This document shows positions 20,885-29,405 of a DNA stretch of 64,000 bases, in pieces. The stretch is from Cylindrotheca closterium (Eukaryota > Bacillariophyta > Bacillariophyceae > Bacillariales > Bacillariaceae): contig CAKOGP040002424.1 in assembly GCA_933822405.4 (NCBI GenBank), forward strand, positions 609,614-673,613, given 5' to 3'. The stretch's first letter is position 1. Each line of letters opens with the position of its first letter. Made by a program: the position numbers and the translations under genes. Under the pieces are notes generated by a model that searched no databases, had not been told where the DNA came from, and saw only the letters and a list, made by a program, of their open reading frames with translations.

Positions 20885-21304
20885 ATGAACAAATTCGCCC
20901 TCATCCTCGCATTCATCCTTGCTGTTGCCGCACCACGCACCATCTTGGCCAAGAAACCTCGAGATACCCGCCGCTTGCAAACAACTGTACCTGTTGCTAG
21001 CTCTTCGTTTGCGCCTGTTACTGTCGCGGTACCAGTTGCTACAGCTACGATCAAATCTGCATCTGCTAGTTCTCTCAAGTCCTCTTCTACCAAGATGTCT
21101 AGCAAGTCTGAGCCTTCCGTCCAATCGCTGCCGTCGGTGAAGACCGTCTCTTCGGTGAAGTCTGTTTCTTCTGCCTCCTCGGTATCATCGGTATCATCGG
21201 TATCATCTGTATCATCGGCATCTTCGGCATCCTCTGACTCGTCTGACTCTTCTTCCTCTAGAAGACTTTTGCGAGAACACGGAGCCATGGATGAAGAGGA
21301 GTAA
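20885..21304 (+). CDS. Secreted Ser/Lys/Val/Ala-rich protein, array copy 2
   Basis: 139 residues from ATG 20885. The protein is identical to copy 1, including the Ser/Val repeat pattern (one VKT, one VKS, then the SSV run and DSSDSSSS). By eye the coding DNA is also identical to inverted copy 1, although the leaders differ clearly. The 3' flank carries 'cttgcactg' about 30 bp after the stop and its complement 'cagtgcaag' some 60 bp further, a possible stem-loop. It is convergent with copy 3. Confidence 0.82.
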   Translation: MNKFALILAFILAVAAPRTILAKKPRDTRRLQTTVPVASSSFAPVTVAVPVATATIKSASASSLKSSSTKMSSKSEPSVQSLPSVKTVSSVKSVSSASSVSSVSSVSSVSSASSASSDSSDSSSSRRLLREHGAMDEEE

Positions 21305-21618
21305 ACGCCCCAAACATGGGTCAATTATGCATCCTTGCACTGCTATTGTGTGACGACGTTGTGTAGAAGAAAGAAGAAGTACAGTGCAAGAGTCTCCAAA
21401 GATACATAGAGATAGTATAAATGGATAGAAAGAACATATCAGTACAGAAAGAAAACCTTAAGATATACGAATATTTAAGTATTTCAGTGCATTAGACCAC
21501 TGATGCCTGTCACGTCGTTGACGTCCAGAAGCGCGAAAGCATGGTTGCATTTGGTTCGTACCGGTACCATCAAAATCAACATGGCTTGTCCGTCTCTACT
21601 TCAAGCATTTTCCACTTG

Positions 21619-21800
21619 CTATGCCTCGACGAGTAGACTTAGTGATGGGTCGTTTCTTTCCATCGATACTATGCCTCCTAGTTCATGTATCTTCTCCACA
21701 TTGAATTTGACTTTGTGCTTTGGTGAAAAGGATTACTCGGAAGAAGTGCAGTTGTGAAGCTCCGCATGAAATGAAAACCCTTCCGCACAACGACTTGTTC
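21619..21800 (-). pseudogene. RPA43 3'-end fragment 1
   Basis: Homologous to the last ~57 codons of the intact RPA43 gene at 28369-29139, with the same ending (NDPSLSLLVEA and stop at 21619-21621). It carries an in-frame TAA at 21733-21735 and several replacements. No upstream RPA43 sequence is present, so it is a non-functional passenger of the amplified unit. Confidence 0.8.
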
Positions 21801-22016
21801 CTGATGTCTTGGGAGCAGGCTGCTGCTACATACCACATTTACACCAGCTAGTAAAAGTCCGATCACTTTCTTTCTAGACTAATATGTTCTTTCTATCCAT
21901 TTATACTATCTCTATGTATCTTTGGAGACTCTTGCACTGTACTTCTTCTTTCTTCTACACAACGTCGTCACACAATAGCAGTGCAAGGATGCATAATTGA
22001 CCCATGTTTGGGGCGT

Positions 22017-22445
22017 TTACTCCTCTTCATCCATGGCTCCGTGTTCTCGCAAAAGTCTTCTAGAGGAAGAAGAGTCAGACGAGGCAGAAGATGCCGATGA
22101 TACAGAGGATGCAGATGATACCGATGAAACCGAGGAGGCAGAAGAAACAGACTTCACCGAAGAGACGGTCTTCACCGAAGAGACGGTCTTCACCGACGGC
22201 AGCGATTGGACGGAAGGCTCAGACTTGCTAGACATCTTGGTAGAAGAGGACTTGAGAGAACTAGCAGATGCAGATTTGATCGTAGCTGTAGCAACTGGTA
22301 CCGCGACAGTAACAGGCGCAAACGAAGAGCTAGCAACAGGTACAGTTGTTTGCAAGCGGCGGGTATCTCGAGGTTTCTTGGCCAAGATGGTGCGTGGTGC
22401 GGCAACAGCAAGGATGAATGCGAGGATGAGGGCGAATTTGTTCAT
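22017..22445 (-). CDS. Secreted Ser/Lys/Val/Ala-rich protein, array copy 3
   Basis: 142 residues from ATG 22443-22445. Same signal peptide, RRLQ site and acidic tail as copy 1. The variable tract differs: two VKT steps before VKS, a shorter SSV run interrupted by SSA, and a single DSSSS. This gives a tract type not shared exactly with any other copy. Confidence 0.8.
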   Translation of the reverse strand: MNKFALILAFILAVAAPRTILAKKPRDTRRLQTTVPVASSSFAPVTVAVPVATATIKSASASSLKSSSTKMSSKSEPSVQSLPSVKTVSSVKTVSSVKSVSSASSVSSVSSASSVSSASSASSDSSSSRRLLREHGAMDEEE

Positions 22446-23119
22446 TTTGGTACTGATGATGGCCGAATGCTTAATGAGCTTCCGGTTGATATAAGAGTTG
22501 TTTGATTCTGATTTTGTGAGATGAACGGAGATGAAGGTCAAGAGTCTTCATGATGATCTACGATCCAAGAAAGGATCAGTGCAAGATTGCTTGAGTCTTG
22601 TACTGGATTGAAAGGCGAGGAAAATCGATATCTTCCCACAGATAATGGAAGCCTCTCCAAATTTCCGACTTCCAAGGGTGAATGCTCAGAATTTTGTCGT
22701 GATTTTGGTTGTGAGTCTGTTTGTTGGCACAAAATTTGAACACATATTTTTTTTGAGTTGATCGCTGTTTCCATTGGAAGATTGACAAAGCTTTACAAAT
22801 AATGCTGACATTTCCTACTTATGGTGTGGTTGCAGAAAAATTTAATCACACGAGAAGCCGCAGAATTCCCTCTATCGTTCACAAGATCGATATATCTCTT
22901 GACAATGAATCAATCTTGCTAAACATGACTAGGAAGCAATGGATTTTCCTCGCCTTTCAATCCAGTACAAGAATCAAACAATCTTGTAATGGCCGATGGA
23001 TCGTGAGTCATGATGGAGACTCTTGACCTTCATCTCAGTTCATCTCACAAAGGCAAAAACAAATAACTTTGATAAAAACCAGAAAACTCAGCAAGCATTC
23101 GACCATCATCAGTACCAAA
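22446..23119. promoter_or_regulatory. Divergent promoter region, unit 2
   Basis: 674-bp spacer between copies 3 and 4, apparently identical to the unit-1 spacer, with the same left-type and right-type leaders. Confidence 0.6.
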
Positions 23120-23557
23120 ATGAACAAATTCGCCCTCATCCTCGCATTCATCCTTGCTGTTGCCGCACCACGCACCATCTTGGCCAAGAAACCTCGAGAT
23201 ACCCGCCGCTTGCAAACAACTGTACCTGTTGCTAGCTCTTCGTTTGCGCCTGTTACTGTCGCGGTACCAGTTGCTACAGCTACGATCAAATCTGCATCTG
23301 CTAGTTCTCTCAAGTCCTCTTCTACCAAGATGTCTAGCAAGTCTGAGCCTTCCGTCCAATCGCTGCCGTCGGTGAAGTCCGTCTCTTCTGTGAAGACCGT
23401 CTCTTCGGTGAAGTCTGTTTCTTCTGCCTCCTCGGTGTCATCGGTATCATCGGTATCATCTGCATCCTCTGTATCATCGGCATCTTCTGCCTCGTCTGAC
23501 TCTTCTTCCTCTAGAAGACTTTTGCGAGAACACGGAGCCATGGATGAAGAGGAGTAA
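23120..23557 (+). CDS. Secreted Ser/Lys/Val/Ala-rich protein, array copy 4
   Basis: 145 residues from ATG 23120. The conserved N-terminal part is unchanged. The tract reads VKS, VKT, VKS, then SSV repeats broken by SSA, and a single DSSSS. This tract is identical to copy 6, so units 2 and 3 share the plus-strand allele. Confidence 0.8.
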   Translation: MNKFALILAFILAVAAPRTILAKKPRDTRRLQTTVPVASSSFAPVTVAVPVATATIKSASASSLKSSSTKMSSKSEPSVQSLPSVKSVSSVKTVSSVKSVSSASSVSSVSSVSSASSVSSASSASSDSSSSRRLLREHGAMDEEE

Positions 23558-23871
23558 ACGCCCCAAACATGGGTCAATTATGCATCCTTGCACTGCTATT
23601 GTGTGACGACGTTGTGTAGAAGAAAGAAGAAGTACAGTGCAAGAGTCTCCAAAGATACATAGAGATAGTATAAATGGATAGAAAGAACATATCAGTACAG
23701 AAAGAAAACCTTAAGATATACGAATATTTAAGTATTTCAGTGCATTAGACCACTGATGCCTGTCACGTCGTTGACGTCCAGAAGCGCGAAAGCATGGTTG
23801 CATTTGGTTCGTACCGGTACCATCAAAATCAACATGGCTTGTCCGTCTCTACTTCAAGCATTTTCCACTTG

Positions 23872-24053
23872 CTATGCCTCGACGAGTAGACTTAGTGATG
23901 GGTCGTTTCTTTCCATCGATACTATGCCTCCTAGTTCATGTATCTTCTCCACATTGAATTTGACTTTGTGCTTTGGTGAAAAGGATTACTCGGAAGAAGT
24001 GCAGTTGTGAAGCTCCGCATGAAATGAAAACCCTTCCGCACAACGACTTGTTC
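23872..24053 (-). pseudogene. RPA43 3'-end fragment 2
   Basis: Same fragment as at 21619, apparently identical, with the shared in-frame TAA at 23986-23988. Confidence 0.8.
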
Positions 24054-24269
24054 CTGATGTCTTGGGAGCAGGCTGCTGCTACATACCACATTTACACCAG
24101 CTAGTAAAAGTCCGATCACTTTCTTTCTAGACTAATATGTTCTTTCTATCCATTTATACTATCTCTATGTATCTTTGGAGACTCTTGCACTGTACTTCTT
24201 CTTTCTTCTACACAACGTCGTCACACAATAGCAGTGCAAGGATGCATAATTGACCCATGTTTGGGGCGT

Positions 24270-24689
24270 TTACTCCTCTTCATCCATGGCTCCGTGTTCT
24301 CGCAAAAGTCTTCTAGAGGAAGAAGAGTCAGACGAGTCAGAGGATGCCGAAGATGCCGATGATACAGATGATACCGATGATACCGATGATACCGAGGAGG
24401 CAGAAGAAACAGACTTCACCGAAGAGACGGTCTTCACCGACGGCAGCGATTGGACGGAAGGCTCAGACTTGCTAGACATCTTGGTAGAAGAGGACTTGAG
24501 AGAACTAGCAGATGCAGATTTGATCGTAGCTGTAGCAACTGGTACCGCGACAGTAACAGGCGCAAACGAAGAGCTAGCAACAGGTACAGTTGTTTGCAAG
24601 CGGCGGGTATCTCGAGGTTTCTTGGCCAAGATGGTGCGTGGTGCGGCAACAGCAAGGATGAATGCGAGGATGAGGGCGAATTTGTTCAT
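24270..24689 (-). CDS. Secreted Ser/Lys/Val/Ala-rich protein, array copy 5
   Basis: 139 residues from ATG 24687-24689. The protein is identical to copies 1, 2 and 8. Its partner, copy 6, carries a different tract, so unit 3 is mosaic. Confidence 0.8.
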   Translation of the reverse strand: MNKFALILAFILAVAAPRTILAKKPRDTRRLQTTVPVASSSFAPVTVAVPVATATIKSASASSLKSSSTKMSSKSEPSVQSLPSVKTVSSVKSVSSASSVSSVSSVSSVSSASSASSDSSDSSSSRRLLREHGAMDEEE

Positions 24690-25363
24690 TTTGGTACTGA
24701 TGATGGCCGAATGCTTAATGAGCTTCCGGTTGATATAAGAGTTGTTTGATTCTGATTTTGTGAGATGAACGGAGATGAAGGTCAAGAGTCTTCATGATGA
24801 TCTACGATCCAAGAAAGGATCAGTGCAAGATTGCTTGAGTCTTGTACTGGATTGAAAGGCGAGGAAAATCGATATCTTCCCACAGATAATGGAAGCCTCT
24901 CCAAATTTCCGACTTCCAAGGGTGAATGCTCAGAATTTTGTCGTGATTTTGGTTGTGAGTCTGTTTGTTGGCACAAAATTTGAACACATATTTTTTTTGA
25001 GTTGATCGCTGTTTCCATTGGAAGATTGACAAAGCTTTACAAATAATGCTGACATTTCCTACTTATGGTGTGGTTGCAGAAAAATTTAATCACACGAGAA
25101 GCCGCAGAATTCCCTCTATCGTTCACAAGATCGATATATCTCTTGACAATGAATCAATCTTGCTAAACATGACTAGGAAGCAATGGATTTTCCTCGCCTT
25201 TCAATCCAGTACAAGAATCAAACAATCTTGTAATGGCCGATGGATCGTGAGTCATGATGGAGACTCTTGACCTTCATCTCAGTTCATCTCACAAAGGCAA
25301 AAACAAATAACTTTGATAAAAACCAGAAAACTCAGCAAGCATTCGACCATCATCAGTACCAAA
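24690..25363. promoter_or_regulatory. Divergent promoter region, unit 3
   Basis: 674-bp spacer between copies 5 and 6, apparently identical to the other spacers. Confidence 0.6.
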
Positions 25364-25801
25364 ATGAACAAATTCGCCCTCATCCTCGCATTCATCCTTG
25401 CTGTTGCCGCACCACGCACCATCTTGGCCAAGAAACCTCGAGATACCCGCCGCTTGCAAACAACTGTACCTGTTGCTAGCTCTTCGTTTGCGCCTGTTAC
25501 TGTCGCGGTACCAGTTGCTACAGCTACGATCAAATCTGCATCTGCTAGTTCTCTCAAGTCCTCTTCTACCAAGATGTCTAGCAAGTCTGAGCCTTCCGTC
25601 CAATCGCTGCCGTCGGTGAAGTCCGTCTCTTCTGTGAAGACCGTCTCTTCGGTGAAGTCTGTTTCTTCTGCCTCCTCGGTGTCATCGGTATCATCGGTAT
25701 CATCTGCATCCTCTGTATCATCGGCATCTTCTGCCTCGTCTGACTCTTCTTCCTCTAGAAGACTTTTGCGAGAACACGGAGCCATGGATGAAGAGGAGTA
25801 A
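25364..25801 (+). CDS. Secreted Ser/Lys/Val/Ala-rich protein, array copy 6
   Basis: 145 residues from ATG 25364. The protein is identical to copy 4, including the three VK steps and the broken SSV run. Confidence 0.8.
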   Translation: MNKFALILAFILAVAAPRTILAKKPRDTRRLQTTVPVASSSFAPVTVAVPVATATIKSASASSLKSSSTKMSSKSEPSVQSLPSVKSVSSVKTVSSVKSVSSASSVSSVSSVSSASSVSSASSASSDSSSSRRLLREHGAMDEEE

Positions 25802-26115
25802 ACGCCCCAAACATGGGTCAATTATGCATCCTTGCACTGCTATTGTGTGACGACGTTGTGTAGAAGAAAGAAGAAGTACAGTGCAAGAGTCTCCAAAGAT
25901 ACATAGAGATAGTATAAATGGATAGAAAGAACATATCAGTACAGAAAGAAAACCTTAAGATATACGAATATTTAAGTATTTCAGTGCATTAGACCACTGA
26001 TGCCTGTCACGTCGTTGACGTCCAGAAGCGCGAAAGCATGGTTGCATTTGGTTCGTACCGGTACCATCAAAATCAACATGGCTTGTCCGTCTCTACTTCA
26101 AGCATTTTCCACTTG

Positions 26116-26297
26116 CTATGCCTCGACGAGTAGACTTAGTGATGGGTCGTTTCCTTCCATCGATACTGTGCCTCCTAGTTCATGTATCTTCTCCACATTG
26201 AATTTGACTTTGTCCTTTGGTGAAAAGGATTACTCGGAAGAAGTGCAGTTGTGAAGCTCCGCATGAAATGAAAATCCTTCCGCACAACGACTTGTTC
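26116..26297 (-). pseudogene. RPA43 3'-end fragment 3
   Basis: Same passenger fragment with the same in-frame TAA, here at 26230-26232. At three positions (ttCc, actGtg and tgtCc contexts) it keeps the base of the intact RPA43 gene where fragments 1 and 2 share a changed base. It is therefore the least derived fragment. Confidence 0.8.
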
Positions 26298-26513
26298 CTG
26301 ATGTCTTGGGAGCAGGCTGCTGCTACATACCACATTTACACCAGCTAGTAAAAGTCCGATCACTTTCTTTCTAGACTAATATGTTCTTTCTATCCATTTA
26401 TACTATCTCTATGTATCTTTGGAGACTCTTGCACTGTACTTCTTCTTTCTTCTACACAACGTCGTCACACAATAGCAGTGCAAGGATGCATAATTGACCC
26501 ATGTTTGGGGCGT

Positions 26514-26960
26514 TTACTCCTCTTCATCCATGGCTCCGTGTTCTCGCAAAAGTCTTCTAGAGGAAGAAGAGTCAGACGAGTCAGAGGATGCCGAAGATGC
26601 CGATGATACAGATGATACCGATGATACCGATGATACCGATGATACCGATGATACCGATGATACCGAGGAGGCAGAAGAAACAGACTTCACCGAAGAGACG
26701 GTCTTCACCGACGGCAGCGATTGGACGGAAGGCTCAGACTTGCTAGACATCTTGGTAGAAGAGGACTTGAGAGAACTAGCAGATGCAGATTTGATCGTAG
26801 CTGTAGCAACTGGTACCGCGACAGTAACAGGCGCAAACGAAGAGCTAGCAACAGGTACAGTTGTTTGCAAGCGGCGGGTATCTCGAGGTTTCTTGGCCAA
26901 GATGGTGCGTGGTGCGGCAACAGCAAGGATGAATGCGAGGATGAGGGCGAATTTGTTCAT
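26514..26960 (-). CDS. Secreted Ser/Lys/Val/Ala-rich protein, array copy 7
   Basis: 148 residues from ATG 26958-26960, the longest copy. It differs from copy 1 only by three extra SSV triplets, that is, three additional 9-bp repeats in the variable tract. Confidence 0.8.
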   Translation of the reverse strand: MNKFALILAFILAVAAPRTILAKKPRDTRRLQTTVPVASSSFAPVTVAVPVATATIKSASASSLKSSSTKMSSKSEPSVQSLPSVKTVSSVKSVSSASSVSSVSSVSSVSSVSSVSSVSSASSASSDSSDSSSSRRLLREHGAMDEEE

Positions 26961-27634
26961 TTTGGTACTGATGATGGCCGAATGCTTAATGAGCTTCCGG
27001 TTGATATAAGAGTTGTTTGATTCTGATTTTGTGAGATGAACGGAGATGAAGGTCAAGAGTCTTCATGATGATCTACGATCCAAGAAAGGATCAGTGCAAG
27101 ATTGCTTGAGTCTTGTACTGGATTGAAAGGCGAGGAAAATCGATATCTTCCCACAGATAATGGAAGCCTCTCCAAATTTCCGACTTCCAAGGGTGAATGC
27201 TCAGAATTTTGTCGTGATTTTGGTTGTGAGTCTGTTTGTTGGCACAAAATTTGAACACATATTTTTTTTGAGTTGATCGCTGTTTCCATTGGAAGATTGA
27301 CAAAGCTTTACAAATAATGCTGACATTTCCTACTTATGGTGTGGTTGCAGAAAAATTTAATCACACGAGAAGCCGCAGAATTCCCTCTATCGTTCACAAG
27401 ATCGATATATCTCTTGACAATGAATCAATCTTGCTAAACATGACTAGGAAGCAATGGATTTTCCTCGCCTTTCAATCCAGTACAAGAATCAAACAATCTT
27501 GTAATGGCCGATGGATCGTGAGTCATGATGGAGACTCTTGACCTTCATCTCAGTTCATCTCACAAAGGCAAAAACAAATAACTTTGATAAAAACCAGAAA
27601 ACTCAGCAAGCATTCGACCATCATCAGTACCAAA
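26961..27634. promoter_or_regulatory. Divergent promoter region, unit 4
   Basis: 674-bp spacer between copies 7 and 8, apparently identical to the other spacers. Confidence 0.6.
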
Positions 27635-28054
27635 ATGAACAAATTCGCCCTCATCCTCGCATTCATCCTTGCTGTTGCCGCACCACGCACCATCTTGGCC
27701 AAGAAACCTCGAGATACCCGCCGCTTGCAAACAACTGTACCTGTTGCTAGCTCTTCGTTTGCGCCTGTTACTGTCGCGGTACCAGTTGCTACAGCTACGA
27801 TCAAATCTGCATCTGCTAGTTCTCTCAAGTCCTCTTCTACCAAGATGTCTAGCAAGTCTGAGCCTTCCGTCCAATCGCTGCCGTCGGTGAAGACCGTCTC
27901 TTCGGTGAAGTCTGTTTCTTCTGCCTCCTCGGTATCATCGGTATCATCGGTATCATCTGTATCATCGGCATCTTCGGCATCCTCTGACTCGTCTGACTCT
28001 TCTTCCTCTAGAAGACTTTTGCGAGAACACGGAGCCATGGATGAAGAGGAGTAA
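27635..28054 (+). CDS. Secreted Ser/Lys/Val/Ala-rich protein, array copy 8
   Basis: 139 residues from ATG 27635. The protein is identical to copies 1, 2 and 5. It is the last copy and is convergent with the intact RPA43 gene, whose stop lies about 315 bp away. This junction is the template for the passenger fragments found in the other units. Confidence 0.82.
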   Translation: MNKFALILAFILAVAAPRTILAKKPRDTRRLQTTVPVASSSFAPVTVAVPVATATIKSASASSLKSSSTKMSSKSEPSVQSLPSVKTVSSVKSVSSASSVSSVSSVSSVSSASSASSDSSDSSSSRRLLREHGAMDEEE

Positions 28055-28368
28055 ACGCCCCAAACATGGGTCAATTATGCATCCTTGCACTGCTATTGTG
28101 TGACGACGTTGTGTAGAAGAAAGAAGAAGTACAGTGCAAGAGTCTCCAAAGATACATAGAGATAGTATAAATGGATAGAAAGAACATATCAGTACAGAAA
28201 GAAAACCTTAAGATATACGAATATTTAAGTATTTCAGTGCATTAGACCACTGATGCCTGTCACGTCGTTGACGTCCAGAAGCGCGAAAGCATGGTTGCAT
28301 TTGGTTCGTACCGGTACCATCAAAATCAACATGGCTTGTCCGTCTCTACTTCAAGCATTTTCCACTTG

Positions 28369-29139
28369 CTATGCCTCGACGAGTAGACTTAGTGATGGGT
28401 CGTTTCCTTCCATCGATACTGTGCCTCCTAGTTCATGTATCTTCTCCACATTGAATTTGACTTTGTCCTTTGGCGAAATGGACTCCTTGGAAGAAGTCCA
28501 GTTGTGAAGTTCCGCATCAAACGAAAACCCGGCCGCACGAAGTTGATCACCCGAAATCATTGCATTGAAATAATTGAAAACAAGAAGTGACATGTGTGAT
28601 GGACGACATTCATTTACAATGCCTTGTAGCTGTAGATTCAGAGATACGAAAGGACCAGTTAGCACAGCCACCTTGGCAAAACGAATGCCATGAAATGGTG
28701 AATTTGGACTGCGACGTACCTCACAACCAATAGTAGGGCAGAATACTAAAGCATCACAAGATACATTGTAGTGTATATGGGGTAGTTCATTCAAGATCCA
28801 ACCTTTTGCTTCCTTATTCCTGTCGCCGATAAGCTTCACATCTTCAAAGCCCATCAAGATCCCTCCAAGGCCCTCGGAGTACTTCATCAACATGGCTCGG
28901 ATTGCATCTTCAACAGACTTTTCGCTATTGCGAAGAGATCCAGGCAACAAAGAGACGAGGAGTTCAATTCTCTTTCTTGAAAAGATTGTTCGTTCGATTG
29001 AGGCCCTGGATGATCGTTTCGTTGACAGTGATTTCTTGATTGATGGTTCTTCCTTCCCTTCAGCTGATTCGGCGTTCGAGCTGGACCTAGACCTTTTTCG
29101 AGTCGACTGCTCACTGTTCGTTCGATCACGTTTCGCCAT
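28369..29139 (-). CDS. RNA polymerase I subunit RPA43-like
   Basis: 256 residues from ATG 29137-29139. The frame is open to 29313, but a TATA-like element lies between, favouring the inner start. Residues 1-50 are Lys/Ser/Arg-rich. Residues 52-190 match the RPA43/RPB7 N-terminal (tip) domain: LLPGSL, a helix, MKYSEGLGGILMGFEDVKL, LPHIHYNVSCDALVFCPTIGCEV, then the second-domain start GIVNECRPSHMSLLVFNYFNAMI. In yeast and human this subunit forms the Pol I stalk with A14-type partners and contacts Rrn3, transcribing rRNA in the nucleolus. It flanks the secreted-protein array, and its 3' end was captured in the repeat unit. It is divergent from the sulfotransferase-like gene. Confidence 0.8.
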   Translation of the reverse strand: MAKRDRTNSEQSTRKRSRSSSNAESAEGKEEPSIKKSLSTKRSSRASIERTIFSRKRIELLVSLLPGSLRNSEKSVEDAIRAMLMKYSEGLGGILMGFEDVKLIGDRNKEAKGWILNELPHIHYNVSCDALVFCPTIGCEVRRSPNSPFHGIRFAKVAVLTGPFVSLNLQLQGIVNECRPSHMSLLVFNYFNAMISGDQLRAAGFSFDAELHNWTSSKESISPKDKVKFNVEKIHELGGTVSMEGNDPSLSLLVEA

Positions 29140-29194
29140 GCTTGGTTGTCTCTTTAAATTGGTAATGGCAACTGACGACTCTTTCCAAACACGC

Positions 29195-29204
29195 ATATAT
29201 AAAA
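29195..29204 (-). promoter_or_regulatory. TATA-like element of RPA43
   Basis: An 'atatataaa' stretch about 56 bp upstream of the chosen RPA43 start; it would lie inside the coding region if the longer frame were used. Confidence 0.35.
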
Positions 29205-29405
29205 ATAGAACGATTGGTTTTTGGTTCATTTTTCTTGGATGGTTGACAGACGACCATCTTTTAGTCGAAGTGTTCAACTTCAAATGCTTGAGCAAAATAA
29301 ATAGATAAAACAAATGAAACTTTTTAAAACTATCTGGTACCGGTGCAACTAAATCAGTTGGAGAAGCATCTCCTCATTGCGCTACATATCAACTACAATG
29401 AACTG

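Larger units (their letters stand above)
19611..28555. repeat. Four tandem ~2.24-kb units, each an inverted gene pair
   Basis: Four direct repeats start near 19611, 21835, 24088 and 26332 (periods about 2224, 2253 and 2244). Each unit holds: the 3' flank of a minus gene; the minus gene; a 674-bp divergent spacer (the same length in all four); a plus gene; its 3' flank; and a segment homologous to the end of RPA43. Within a unit the two halves are inverted copies, so the whole region alternates - + - + - + - +. The left boundary lies just upstream of the NUFIP1-like gene. On the right the array runs into the intact RPA43 gene. Nearly identical spacers and coding parts imply recent amplification. 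Confidence 0.92.

Noticed and set aside
19771..27009. Long acidic ORFs antisense to every array gene (162-180 codons)
   Set aside because: They mirror the Ser/Val/Ala codon pattern of the real genes (SSV read backwards gives DDT). They have no signal peptide, and the sense frame has a clear start and signal peptide. Compositional shadows.
19611..28555. Transposable element explanation for the array
   Set aside because: No transposase, reverse transcriptase, terminal repeats or target-site duplication seen. Unit ends coincide with captured RPA43 sequence, which fits segmental duplication.
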